Below, piece by piece: positions 52,240 through 63,755 of a DNA stretch of 64,000 bases. Below the pieces are notes generated by a model. It worked only from the letters and a program-made list of their open reading frames with translations. It was not told the origin of the DNA and ran no database searches. How positions within the stretch are numbered: position 1 is the first letter of the stretch; every line of letters starts with the position of its first letter. The position numbers and the translations under genes were made by a program. The DNA is from Epiperipatus broadwayi (lineage: Eukaryota; Onychophora; Udeonychophora; Euonychophora; Peripatidae): NCBI GenBank assembly GCA_028023455.1, contig JAQFVV010012394.1, positions 29,407,010 to 29,471,009 on the forward strand. Direction: 5' to 3'.

Positions 52240-53493
52240 TTTTTCTGTAGTGGTAAAATGACAGTGGTAAAATGACAGATTAGTCCATGAATTGCCACCC
52301 AGATATCTCACTTCTGATGTTTGAACTTCTTATAAACTCATGAGTAATAAACTATTCAATTACTATGTTCTTTATTATTTCTCAGTATACTTTGCTACAG
52401 TGGTAGCATGGAAGACTGTGGCACTCAAGGTCCATGGAAAGCAGCATAGCTCTGTCACTTATGAAGCTTGAAGTTTTTATGAAGTCCTGAATAATACACC
52501 GTTCAATTATATTCTTTTTGAATTCCCAGAAAGCATTGTTGCAGTAGTAGGGTGACAGTCTGTGGGGCTCAAGGTACATGGATTGCAGCCCAGTTTGATG
52601 CTTGAACTTCTCATAACTGCTGAATAATAAACTATAGTCTTTCTGAGTTCCCAGCATGCTTTGTTGCAGTGTCAGATTCTGAAGCTCAAGGTACATTGAT
52701 GACAGTCCAGCCTGTCAGTTCTGATGCTTATGAACTCCTGAGTAACAAGTCATTGAATTACTGTATTCTTTCTGAATTCCCAGTATGCTTTGCTGCAGTT
52801 GTAAAATAGCAGACTGAAGCTCAAGGTCCATGAATCATAGTTTAGCTCTGTCACTTCTGATGCATTCAATTACCATATTCTTTCTGAGTTCCCAGCTTGC
52901 TTTGCTGCAATGGAAGAATGGTGACCCATGGATCACAGCCCAGCTCTATCACTTCTGATGCTTGAACTTCTTATGGGCGCCTAAAAAATAAACCTCTCAA
53001 TTACTAGATTCTTTCTGAGTTCCCAACATGCTTTGGGGCAGTGGTAGAGTGACAGATTCTGAATCTCAAGGCTTATGGATTGCTGGCAACTGTATCACTT
53101 CTTATGAGCTCTGAAATAATAAATGATTCAATTACTTCAGTCTTTTTGAACTCCCAGCATGCTTTGCTGTAGTGGTAAAGAGGCAGATGCGGGAGTTCAA
53201 GATCATTGGATTGCAGCCCAGCTCTGTCATTTCTGATGCTTGAACTATTTATGAACTCCTGAATAATAAAACATTAAATAATTAGTATATTTATGAGTTC
53301 CCAGATTACTTTGCTGTGGTGGCAAAGTGGTGGACTCTGAAACTGAAGGACCATGGTTTGAAATCAAGATCAACCACTTCTCTAATTTTTTATAAACTCC
53401 TGAGCAATAAACCATTTGATTACTTATTTACTTTGTAAAATTTGATGCTGTTGTCAAGACTCATGGATCACAACCCAGTCCTGACACTTCTTG
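52240..53493 (+). repeat. Tandem array of about nine tRNA-SINE-like units (~110-155 bp each)
   Basis: Each unit runs: GCTTTGCTGCAGTGGTAGAA (A-box-like), a TGACAGACTCTGAAGCTCAAG stretch, GGTCCATGGATTGCAGCCCAG (B-box position), CTCTGTCACTTCTGATGCTT, GAACTTCTTATGAACTCCTG, AATAATAAACCATTCAATTA, and TTCTTTCTGAGTTCCCAGCA before the next. Unit starts lie near 52,240, 52,388, 52,530, 52,662, 52,790, 52,900, 53,030, 53,157 and 53,310, with a degenerate partial at about 53,440. Unit lengths vary through small deletions. The tail equals that of the dispersed family S2, so a SINE has become a tandem satellite. Confidence 0.82.
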
Positions 53494-53690
53494 TATTAAA
53501 ACAGGCAAAACTCACTATATATATTGCTACACACAGCAAGCTAGAGTAATCAATGGATGCCAGAAGGCATGTGCATAAAATCCTCACCTAGTACCTACTC
53601 ATCCAATATCCCCAAACTAGTTTCGGGCTTATGGCTGTTTTAACAACAGTTATACACAAGCACAAGAGGAGGAAGTCATGTGATGTTTAT
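53494..53690. mobile_element. MITE M1-related element, one arm
   Basis: TTAAAACAGGCAAAACTCAC, TATTGCTACACACAGCAAGC, TAGAGTAATCAATGGATGCC, ACTCATCCAATATCCCCAAA and CTAGTTTCGGGCTTATGGCT, then AACAACAGTTATACACAAGC to CATGTGATGTTTATTGACTT. The end sequence differs from the other copies (ACACACAGCAAGC) but is shared, inverted, with 60,850-61,068, so these two form a subfamily. It abuts the SINE array exactly. Confidence 0.72.
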
Positions 53691-54124
53691 TGACTTCCTG
53701 TATTCCAACATCTTAAACTATATGATTATTTTTATTGAAGTAATAAAAAGATAAACCAATTTAATAATGTTACATAAGAAATTAAATTCCATAATTCCCA
53801 ATGAAGTTATATCACAATTTTTTATTTTTATAGATACCGTATTCCTTCCTTTCTACACACACTTATATTTTCAAAATGTGTTTTTTATTTAGTTCTATGA
53901 AGAAACTATTAAACCACAGAAAGAAGTGGCATAGAATAAATTCTTCTATAACATTGGTAATATTTAAAAATAACCCTATAAATGAAGTGAGAGAAAAATA
54001 TGCATTAGAAAAAAAATAAAATATCCATAACGTAATAGATAACTTGCCAGTGATATAGCTAAAACAGTTTTCAAAAAAGAACTTTCAATATGGTTTTTTG
54101 TAGAATAATTAATAAATCTATTCA
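53691..54124. other. AT-rich unassigned DNA
   Basis: No feature recognised. Confidence 0.4.
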
Positions 54125-54245
54125 CTCATTAATAGAGGGATTTGAACTTAGGATTTCCAATCAATATAATCCTCCACTCCATCTCATACAACTGATACAC
54201 ATGACCACGCACATGTGATAAAGATAAATGATACCCAATATGTAA
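54125..54245 (-). mobile_element. Foldback F1 end fragment
   Basis: GGGATTTGAACTTAGGATTT, CCACTCCATCTCATACAACT, GATACACATGACCACGCACA and GATAAATGATACCCAATATG match the left arm of the palindrome. GGATTTGAACTT is the inverted B-box-like end. Confidence 0.65.
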
Positions 54246-54747
54246 ATTTTGTGGCCAGAACATAATGTCTTCATCCAGAAGATAGATTCATCAGTGGCTG
54301 TATGAAGTTCTTTAATTCTGCTATTACAGCGACAAATTTGACAATAATTAAATATGATTCATGATTTGTATTTGAACATAACTACGAAAGTCAGAGGCTG
54401 TTAAGTTTCATTCATGAACAAAATGAATGCCATAACCATTATTTGTTTGTCCTGAATCTGTTGATGAGATTCCAGTAATGTTTTAAGATTAAATTCAATT
54501 GGCTTTATTATTGGAACTAGAAAACAATTGTTTAAAATAAAGAAATGAACTTGCAAAAATAGGATCTTAACTTGAGATAAGCCTTAAGTGGTGAAATGAT
54601 ATCTTGAATTATTTGTCAGTCCAGTAGTATATTTAATAATTTTTTATAAATTCCTCCTATGAGTCAACTTCTCTTTTTATATCTCGAAAAAGGAATATGT
54701 AAAAGAAAAGAATAGCACTTCAAAGAAATAGACTTATGTGTATTAGA
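54246..54747. other. Unassigned, moderately complex DNA
   Basis: TTTGTCCTGAATCTGTTGATG (about 54,448) resembles 29,740-29,765. No domain or boundary seen. Confidence 0.3.
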
Positions 54748-55040
54748 CTCTCCACACAGTTATGTCATCCAGAGCAAGCCTTAGTAATCGGTTTGTGCAT
54801 AAAATTCCTACTTAGTGCCTACTCATCTAATATCCTCAATCTAGTTTGTAGATTGTGATTTTCGTCTGTGAGTAGTCATGGATATGAGAGCACTGCACTT
54901 AAATCTTAGAATCTAATGCAATCAATTTTATTTCAGATCCTTCCTGATGAAACTAGTCTGTGGTTATTGGATGAGTTGGCATATCTATTGATACCTCTGG
55001 ATTGCACTGAATGGCATTTCTGTATAGAGAGTTTGTCTCT
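54748..55040. mobile_element. MITE M1 remnant with both ends
   Basis: Left: AGACTCTCCACACAGTTATG, CATCCAGAGCAAGCCTTAG. Right: TTGCACTGAATGGCATTTCT, GTATAGAGAGTTTGTCTC. Interior: ACTCATCTAATATCCTCAAT, CTAGTTTGTAGATTGTGATT, AGAGCACTGCACTTAAATCT. More diverged than the 41,838 copy. Confidence 0.7.
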
Positions 55041-56818
55041 GAAATAATAATAGTTAAAATGGTGATTGAATTCATTATTTATGTAAATATTGGTGACTTG
55101 ATAATGACAATATTATATATCTTTTCTTTTTAATTGAATAATCAACGTTTGTAATGCAATCTAAATACTGTATAGAAAGAAAAAAATTTTTTTTTAAAGA
55201 AAATAACATGTTCTTTTATGTAAAAAGATTTTATATTTTTCTTTAATAAAAAAAGAGATAAATAAACTGAAGTGAAACAACGATGTTGTTTTAGATTAAA
55301 AATTAAACTAATGGGAAAAAAAACAGTTGTAGATTAATTATTTATAAATATTGACAATTTCTTCTAAATGATGTTTTTTCGCATCCAACTAATTAATTAT
55401 AGTATAATTGAGTTCGTCACTGCGTTCAGAAGTAAAAAAATAGACAGTTAATTTTATTCGGGATATATTGGTAAAAAAACATCATCGTCAAAAAATATTG
55501 TATTAAAAGTATATTTTTAAAGTGTATTTTATAATTAAAAGTTTAAGATGCTATATATATATAGTATATCGTATTTGTATAAAGAATGTATCATTTGTTA
55601 ACATATATGAATTACGCATGCGCAATTAAATTGCCTTAACTTCTGCCATATCCACTGACAGTATTGTTATAGGTGGTATGCAATGATAAATTTAATTAGA
55701 GCAGAGTATTTTGTGAAATAGATGAATCGAGATGCAATATTGAGCAAAGATTAAAGTAGCAAGGATTGTTATATATATGAAAAGTAAAAAGTAATTTAAT
55801 GATTGCTTCAGTTCATGAAAGGACATGTAAATATAAATTTAAGTTTTATTTTGGAAGTGTTAAGATTCATCATGAAGAGAAAAACCATAATAAAAGAAAA
55901 ATTAAGGAGGCAATTTAATAAATGAAAATAAAATGAATATAATAGACAAACTGCTAATATTAAAATTCAGGATTCATGGGATTTGAATTGATGACATTTC
56001 ACTTTTTAAATTTAACCACAGTTGAGGAGGGTTAAGAAATTAATCGAAAGTACTTCTTCAAATTGAAGGACTGTATATAATAGTGAATTACTATTATATT
56101 TTTTATTATTATTATAATAAACACATATCTTGTATATAAAATTCCTATTTTTTCTGTTAACTGATTGGTGAATGTATGTTTGTTCATAAAGCTGTCACAT
56201 GTCAAATTAAAAAATTATTACATTTATGAAAAAAGTAATTCTGCAATTAATAAAAAATCATCAAAAACAGATCAGGATGTGTTTTTAAGTTCAGAGGTAT
56301 AATATTTAAATCATGAAGAAAATGTGATTACAGTACATAAATTCATGTTTAAAATATGATACTTAGTGAGGGGAGAAATAGATGCTATAGTATTGTATTT
56401 AGTTTTGGTTAGGGTATAATTGAATTTAAAGCTATGGCCTTTCAGGATGGTGTACCATTCTCACATTATTTATGTAATATTAAAATCTTTTGTTTAATTT
56501 ACATTAAATCTTAAAAAAAAAATTAAATCAACCAATTAAAAAAACAGCCTATTTAGACTGAGTACATGTGATATATGTATATATAATCATATTAATATTT
56601 GTCCATAATGCTGTCACATGTTTCCTGTGGATGTATGTTTCTCTGCAAGGCCATCACATGATAAATTCACAACCAATTTAAAAAAAAAAACTATTAAATT
56701 TGTTCGTAATGTTATCAAATTCACAATTGAAAAATCAAAAAACAAAACCTTTAAATTTGTTTTTATAAATAAATAGCTATACCAAACTAAACCATATTTA
56801 TATTATGAGTATTTTATG
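55041..56818. other. AT-rich unassigned DNA
   Basis: The phrases CATAATGCTGTCACATGTTT (about 56,606) and CATAAAGCTGTCACATGTCA (about 56,187) recur, suggesting fragments of one unnamed repeat. No gene recognised. Confidence 0.35.
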
Positions 56819-57195
56819 CAAGGTAATTCCACTCTTTATATTTAATAATCCATTATTTATACTATAAAGCATATTTTATGTGAAGGAAGTAATTCTGCCA
56901 ATAATAAACAATATTTTTATGAAGCAGTTGCCTGGAATGCTGTCCAATTCATATATCAAATATAACTCACTATAAACTTCATCAACACTCCTTTAACACT
57001 TTAAGCAAACACAAGGCAATTCCACTCTTTATAATCCATTATTTATACTATAAAGCATATTTTATGTGAAGGAAGTAATTCTGCCAATAATAAACAATAT
57101 TTTTATGAAGCAGTTGCCTGGAATGCTGTCCAATTCATATATCAAATATAACTCACTATAAACTTCATCAACACTCCTTTAACACTTTAAGCAAA
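56819..57195. repeat. Near-perfect tandem duplication, ~190-bp unit
   Basis: Unit 1 (56,819-57,009) and unit 2 (57,012-57,195) both run CAAGGxAATTCCACTCTTTA, AAGCATATTTTATGTGAAGG, AGTAATTCTGCCAATAATAA, GAAGCAGTTGCCTGGAATGC, CAACACTCCTTTAACACTTT. Apart from one base near the start and a ~7-base indel after CTTTATA, I see no differences. Confidence 0.93.
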
Positions 57196-57479
57196 TAATT
57201 TTATTTATTATAATAGTTTCAACTGTACTAGCAGTCTTCTTCAGATCATTGATGTTGCTAAGTGATTTGCCTTTTTCAAATTAATATTAATATTAATTTG
57301 GTTGCCCCAAACATTTTTTAAAATTTTCAATTGTGAATTTTTCATATTTATTTATATAAAATGAAAATATTTTGCTTAATTTACATTAAATCTTAAAAAA
57401 ATTGTTAAAGCAACTAATTAAAAAAAATGATGGCCTTTTTATAGGTTGGGTATAGTCTGATATATATATATAATCATTA

Positions 57480-57880
57480 AAATTAACCGACAATTAGACA
57501 ATTCCAATATCAATAACACTCAACAATCTCAATCTGTTGTCAAGGCAACCTCCTTTTAACAATAAACTCATTTAACATTGAACATTATTAATTTTATATA
57601 TAAATGTAAATTCATTAAAATAGTCAACACTTATACAATACTAGTATCAACAATGATCTCAATCTGTTGTTTAAGGCAACCTCCTATTAACAATAAAGAT
57701 GGAAATCTATCTTTATTTGTGGTTTAATATATTTATATAGACACTATTCAATCACAGAGAGTGAAATTATTGATACCAAAAAGTTTAAATAAACCTCATT
57801 AAGTAGGTAAATACAACCTGTTTTGAATGCAGACTAACAAATAGTCAATTATAACATTTAAACAACTATTCAAAAAAGAG
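57480..57880 (-). pseudogene. LINE L-B 3'-side segment, partly duplicated
   Basis: CAATCTGTTGTCAAGGCAAC, CTCCTTTTAACAATAAA (57,530) and CAATCTGTTGTTTAAGGCAA, CCTCCTATTAACAATAAAGA (57,662) are two direct copies of a block found once at about 15,509. Downstream, CACAGAGAGTGAAATTATTG and AATAGTCAATTATAACATTT also match 15,600-15,720. It lies 3' of the RT region that follows. Confidence 0.6.
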
Positions 57881-57899
57881 TATGGTGATTCCAATTCCA

Positions 57900-59810
57900 A
57901 AAAAAGACATGAAAAAGATAAAGAGAAACCAATCTAAAAATGAGTTTTGCAGTGATTATACAAATCAATCTGTGAACAAGAAATATGTCCACATGTAGAA
58001 TATGCTAGTTCAATTTTTTGTTTGCTTATTATTTTACAATGTTGTCTTTCAGTTTTCTCAATGCAAACTTTTTTTCTAAAATACTTATCACATGTAGCTC
58101 TCTAACACATACTATTCTCTGCCATATCTCCCCAATAGAAACAATTGAAATTTACACTTCTTTAGAATATCTTTGATATAATCTTTATCATGTAAGTGGG
58201 ATTGACTTTCCTAAAAAACATGTTCAAGTTCACATAAAGCACTCTTTTATTGTTCATTCCTTTTACACATCCATTCCAACAAAAATATGATTTTAGAATA
58301 GTGGATTCAATAGTATCACATCCTGCAAATGGAAGAACATAGTGATTGGTTTTATGATCTTGCCAATGGTATTTTTAATATTTCACAGTGTCCTTAAATG
58401 AAATTTTTCTAATGCTTTTATATTGTGATGATAGGATGTCTAAGTTTCACATCCATAGAATAAATTAGGTGAAATAACAGTATTATATAAAGCTAACTTA
58501 GTTGCATTAGTTATTTCCCTGTGATGAAACAATCTATTTTTTAATCTGTTAAAAACAGCAACAGCACATAGGAGACTCTATTGGATCTCAACATCTAAGT
58601 CCACCTTTCTACTTATAAAACTACCATGATATTTAAACTGATTTATATTATAAAGTTGATACCAAGCCAAGCTCAAAATTGCTAAGGATTTTTCTTCTAT
58701 CACTAGCTGATAAAGAACTAGAGTTTTTGAACTTTAATTAACTGAGATTTTTATAAGTTGCATTTAAAATGTTAAGAGTAGTCTGTAAATTATCCTTTGA
58801 ACTGATGAAAATAGCACAATCACCAGCTTGATGTAATTCAAGAATCCAAGATGACTTCTTGTTTTTGCTTTTAACTGGCTCAAATTAAAAATTCTACCAT
58901 CAAACCTGTATTGTAACTTGATGCCTGTTTGATTAAACTGCCTATAAACAATTTCAAAGCCTTTGTTCACAAAAATTATAAACAAACTTGGAGCAAGAAC
59001 ACATTATAGTTTAACATCAGTTTTCATTTCAAATGCATCAAGTATTCCACCTGTAATAGTAACATTTGCTCTCATTCCATCATGTAAAATCTGTATAATA
59101 TGAATAAATTTTGATGGACAACCAACTAATTTCAAAGAATTTCATGCACTTGTGATATTAATTGAATCAAGTGCCTTGACCAAATCAATAAAAGCAATAT
59201 ATAAATCATTTATTTGTTTCTGATACTTTTCTTACATTTGCTTGACAACAAACATCTATAGTGCATCTTGACTTCCTAAAACCACATTGAGTCTCTGGTA
59301 ACCATTCATCTTCAGCTGGAAGCAATCTGTTTAAGAAAATTATTGAAAGGATTTCTGAAATAGTGAATAATAATAATATTCCATGATAATTATGCAATCT
59401 TGCCTATGGCAAAACTCTTCATACAGTGTTGCCACTCAGTGCAAGCCAGAGTAATCAATGGATGCCAGAAGGCTTGTGCATAAAATGGTGGCTTAATCTT
59501 GCATATTCTCATTGTTTTAAAAATTGGAACAATTAAAGCATCCTTAAGGTTATATTGCACAACTCCATAGGTCCAGATATTCCTAAAAAATTCTAATATT
59601 TTTGAAGTTAATATATTACAATTATATTTTAAAAACTTCTCCAAGGATTTCATCAGGAACTGTAGCCTTTCCATTTTTAAGATTACAAAGAGATGTTTTG
59701 ACTTCATTAATCTGAATATCATAGTCCAAATCAAAATGAGTACTCAATGGTAACAAGCCAAATATGTAGATATAAAATTTCCCAGAAGCTTTTGAAAATA
59801 ACACAATTTA
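57900..59810 (-). pseudogene. LINE L-B reverse transcriptase region, decayed, interrupted by a MITE fragment
   Basis: Minus-strand frames give, in order: YDIQINEVKTSLCNLKNGKA (about 59,735), DALIVPIFK (about 59,545), LLPAEDEWLPETQCGFRKSR (about 59,315, the 'LPESQCGFRxxRST' RT motif), an 'IAFIDLVKALDS' patch (about 59,180; D of motif A kept), then VYRQFNQTGIKLQYRFDGR with IFNLSQLKAKT (about 58,870, the typical 'IxYRxDGxLFNLxxLxAKT' before the catalytic YADD, which has decayed). Later segments near 58,420-58,620 match the post-RT region. Stops and shifts throughout. The MITE fragment at 59,404-59,490 splits the RT between the 'VPIFK' and 'NYxGI' blocks. Confidence 0.8.
59404..59490. mobile_element. 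MITE M1 terminal fragment inside LINE L-B
   Basis: TATGGCAAAACTCTTCATAC, TGTTGCCACTCAGTGCAAGC, CAGAGTAATCAATGGATGCC and GGCTTGTGCATAAAAT are the left terminal repeat of M1. LINE reading resumes on both sides. Confidence 0.8.
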
Positions 59811-60800
59811 TCAGTATATTAATACATGCACTCTTTGACTGAAGAAATAACCTTTACAATAACTTTAGTTTCTTCATCATTATCTCACTTATTATTGATC
59901 CAGTGCAGAATCAAGGTCTCTCCAATATCAATCTAGTTTTTCTGATTTATTTATCCATCTCACATGGTCCTTTACAATATCTTGGGATTCAATTCATCAT
60001 GTTTTATATCAATATGTCCAACTAGCTTCATTTCACTTTTCTAATTCAATCAATGATGTTAGTGGGAAGTGTTTGTTCTTTATTTATTTGTTTTTGATTT
60101 GTTCTTATTATATCCAATATCATCTATCCATAATTTGTTGGATAGTATGAAGTGTCTGAACCACTCTTCTTTTTAGTATCTAAGTCTCAGAGATTACTAA
60201 ATTCATCTATTAAAAATATTTTTAAAACACATAAGTCATTTTCTTTTAATATTAAATTATTTTTATCAAAAGCCCTCCATCCAAGTTTAATTCTAAAATT
60301 AATTTCATTCATTATGCTTCCATCTGTATTAATAATCTAACCAAAATATTTGTAATTGTTAACTTCTAATTTATGAATAACAATCTTTATTTTTATTCTT
60401 TTGGTTAAAGCCATTGAACATTACTTGAGTCTTTGAAGCATCTATCTTTAATTCTATTTTATTACTTGCATATGATAAGTTATGCAGCATTTTTTGAAGC
60501 TCTGTGGCATTATTTGCAAAAACATTAATATTTTCTGCCAAATCTAAGTAATTTAAGTCGTCTCTATTTAGTTTTACTTCATTGGTTTTTCATTTTAATA
60601 CATAAAATTCTTTTTGAAAAACTGCTATAAAAAGTTTTGGGGATATGAAGTCACTCTGTTGTACAGCTTTGTAATGTAAATATTTTTAGTATTGCCATGT
60701 TACTGTTGTATGTTGATAAACATTGTTTAGAAAATAACAATATCCAGGATTTATATCATAATTATGGAAAGCTTTACAATAAAAATGATAAACCTAAAGC
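59811..60800 (-). pseudogene. RTE-like LINE, RT catalytic region onward, decayed
   Basis: On the minus strand from about 60,680: QSDFISPKLFIAVFQKEF, then LNRDDLNYLDLAENINVF, NATELQKMLHNLSYASNKIE and LKIDASKTQVMFNGF. This is the RTE-type order 'RQGDTISPKLFxAxLExxF...YLxxLRFADDI...ELxxMLxxL...xKTKVMxN'. The catalytic FADD stands as LAEN, so both Asp are lost. A 'RIKLGWRAFDKNNLILKEN' patch follows (about 60,270). It is the same family as 6,860-8,430. It directly abuts LINE L-B. Confidence 0.78.
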
Positions 60801-60849
60801 TATTTACTCATTATTATAAAATAAAAATAAAGAAGTCTAGAGTTTTAAG

Positions 60850-61068
60850 TCAAAAACATCACGTGATCACCATTTCTATGATTTAGGCACAGTGCTTTCA
60901 GATCCAAGGCTTCTCACTGGTGAAGACCACAAGCCAGAAACTAATCTGGGGATATTGGATGAGTGGGCACTAGATGAGATTTTATAAACAAGCCTTCTGG
61001 CATCCATTGATTACTCTAGCTTGCTGTGTGTGGCAATATGTATAGTGAGTTTTGCCTGTTTTAATAAG
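60850..61068. mobile_element. MITE M1-related element, other arm
   Basis: CATCACGTGATCACCATTTC, GCACAGTGCTTTCAGATCCA, CACAAGCCAGAAACTAATCT, GGGGATATTGGATGAGTGGG, GGCATCCATTGATTACTCTA, GCTTGCTGTGTGTGGCAATA and GTGAGTTTTGCCTGTTTTAA. This is the inverse of 53,494-53,650, sharing its ACACACAGCAAGC variant. Confidence 0.75.
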
Positions 61069-61732
61069 TATAGAGTTATTAATCAAACCATGTTGTAATG
61101 CTTTACATATCATTCTTTAGTGGGCTTTTTGAGTTATAGTTCAATGTTTTATTTAATGTTAAACCCTTATCTACATTATAAATCAATAAATTGTATTTAA
61201 TTTATTAAAAACATAAATTTACAAATGAAAAACATCTTAAAAATCATTATTGAATTTTGCAAATATAAGGAAAATATATAATAAAGTGAAATACATACTG
61301 ATTAAATGCAACAAAATCTTGATTAACTGAATTTTATTTCTAAAATGCAAATGAATTATTGTTAAGTCATTTTGAAGCTATGAAGTTCTGTTCTATAATT
61401 TAAAATTGCACTTATAATTATTAAAATATAAAAAGATCTATGCTTTGGTATTTGGTAGAGCATTTCTGATTGCAGATTCATTTTTATCATTATTATGAAT
61501 TTTCCAACTTGTATTTTTAAAAATTAAACATATAAAAATAAAATATAAGTGCAATCATTAAAATATATTTTTTTAATAACTACTATAGATATATTTTGTA
61601 AAAGTACTTATAAATATTTAAATAAACTATACAAAATATAAATTTTTAAATCATTGCTAATAACAAAAACATAGTTCAAAATAACATAAGATCAAAGAAT
61701 CTACCAATTAGCAGCATTACTGACTCATTTGT
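61069..61732. other. AT-rich unassigned DNA
   Basis: No feature recognised. Confidence 0.4.
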
Positions 61733-62560
61733 AATGTGATGTGATGTATTATGGCTTCTCCTTAAACGAAGTCAAGAATATCTCAGCAATTATGCCCAGA
61801 TAAACCTGTTAGCCACTTTATTTTACATTCTCCTCTCTAAATTTATCCATAATCTGCTCTATCCCATTTCCACAACATGATCTTTGTCAACTCTATAACC
61901 TTTATATCTAAATCCCCCTTATCTTTTCCCAAACCCAGCATAAAAACCAATAATTCACTTTCTGTATAATCACTCTTTTCATATTTATTTTTCCACAATT
62001 TCATTATATGTACCCTTTCTGTTTTCAAACATTTACATTCAATTAACAAATGCCTAATATTTTCAATTTCTTCCTTACATAATTTACAAAATAAATCACC
62101 CATATTTTTCCATTTACATGTATATTCTTTTGTAGCTAAAGATCCCATTCGAGCCATAAACTACTTTCCTTACTATTATCATATATTAACCCACACCTAA
62201 TATTCTGTTTATTTCTATATATATTTAAACTCTTTTTACTCTCCATACTATTTCTCCATCTTTCTAACTCCCTAGTCTTTATTAATAAATTTATTCTTTT
62301 ATCCCATTCCTTACTACTATAACACTCAATAATCCTCTTAACACAATCATCTCATCTTTTGTACAAATATACTGATATAAATTCTTTATCCAAATCTTTT
62401 GTATACCACATTACCTTTCTCACCCATCTTGTTACCTGCCCTTTACTCATAACCCAATTAAATACTATTTTAGCTATTCTTTTATTATCCATAAACTGCA
62501 ATCTACCAAACATTTTCATTTTACTTTTTGCATCTCTCATATGAAAACTTGACTAGTTTT
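61733..62560 (-). pseudogene. 3' end of a LINE ORF2 with C-terminal Cys/His motif and 3' UTR
   Basis: Two minus frames. 62,352-62,540 reads KMKMFGRLQFMDNKRIAKIV, then FNWVMSKGQVTRWVRKV. 61,843-62,157 reads CKLCKEEIENIRHLLIEC (a C-X2-C-X8-H-X4-C knuckle, the post-RT motif of many LINE ORF2 proteins) and ends WKWDRADYG. A ~105-bp 3' UTR follows and ends in an ACATCAC-type tandem tail at 61,733-61,747, matching 40,625-40,724. Only the C-terminus survives. It could be the 3' end of the type seen at 49.2-50.9 kb, but nothing in the window joins them. Confidence 0.72.
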
Positions 62561-63658
62561 TACCATCAAATGAAGGCAAAACTAATAAAATAATGCTATA
62601 AGTAGCCCACAAGGGGGCAAAAAATCTGAAAGCAACATCATTTCTACCAAATACTCTATAATGTCATGCATCTGAAAATAATTTAATTGATTTTAAACAT
62701 ATTAATAAATTAATAATACGCTGATGCGTTGCAGTGAAACTTTTTTTATGTAATAATTTGTAGGCTTTTTATATATATTCTAACTTGCAGACTTAGTGCT
62801 TTCAGAGCCCTTGTTGCTCCATATTCATAGTCTTTTCAGATTCTTGGTTATATGCAAATGTATGCAAATTGCCTCCTATACCATCTATTTTTTAGAAATG
62901 GCAATTGTAAAATTTGATATATGAGTTTTAAAATTAGAATTTTGTCATACAGTTCAGTGTATTGATACACAATACTGTGAAGGAAATGACATATAATAAT
63001 CCTTTTTGAATTAGTTACTGCTCTATTATGAAAATGAAATGGTTTTAACATTTTATTTTAATCTAATAATTATTTATGAAAATATATGTTTGGGAGGAGG
63101 GTTTTTTTCTTAACAAAATAAATATTATGTAATGTTTGCAATGTATCAAATTATTAAAATTGTATATAAAAATGAATATTGTAAATGAAAATTAATTAAT
63201 TAATTTCTTGATTTAGAGTAAAGAAAAACTAATTAAAATTGTTAATTTTAGCATAAATAAATAACTAATTAAAATTAATTGGTTCCAAAACTAATTAAAT
63301 AATAATTTGACTTTCCAAAAAATTTAATTAAAATATTAATTCCTCAAATATTAAATATGGAAATTACTGATTTAATACTATTAAGTAATTATTAAAGATG
63401 ATTATCTTCTCCAGAGAAAGAATAAGAAAGCACATATAAAACAAACTGAAGTATCAAAAAGATCTTTAGTTATCTTTTCTCATGAGAAATAAACAGTCTA
63501 TTTGATATTCAGAATTTAAGCAAAAAAAAAGTAAATAGTGGAATTATTTGCATCCTGAAGTATCAAAGCAGGCATAGGGAACTTTATAATGACTACCCCC
63601 ATCATAATTATTATTTAGAAAACCTTTGGATAAATCTTAATATTCATAATTGTAAATA
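62561..63658. other. AT-rich unassigned DNA
   Basis: No feature recognised; the frame at 62,848-63,051 has no motif. Confidence 0.4.
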
Positions 63659-63755
63659 CGAGAGGTCATCGCAGTAACCTTGCAAGCAAGTAGTTAGTTG
63701 CAGACAGTTGTGGGTTCGCATCCTGGCCAATGCTATAACATATGAAAAAAAAGTT
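63659..63755 (+). mobile_element. tRNA-derived SINE, third copy of the 3,747 family
   Basis: CGAGAGGTCATCGCAGTAAC, CTTGCAAGCAAGTAGTTAGT, TGTGGGTTCGCATCCTGG (B box) and CAATGCTATAACATATGAAA. The first ~15 bases of the family are missing. An A-rich tail follows. Confidence 0.8.
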
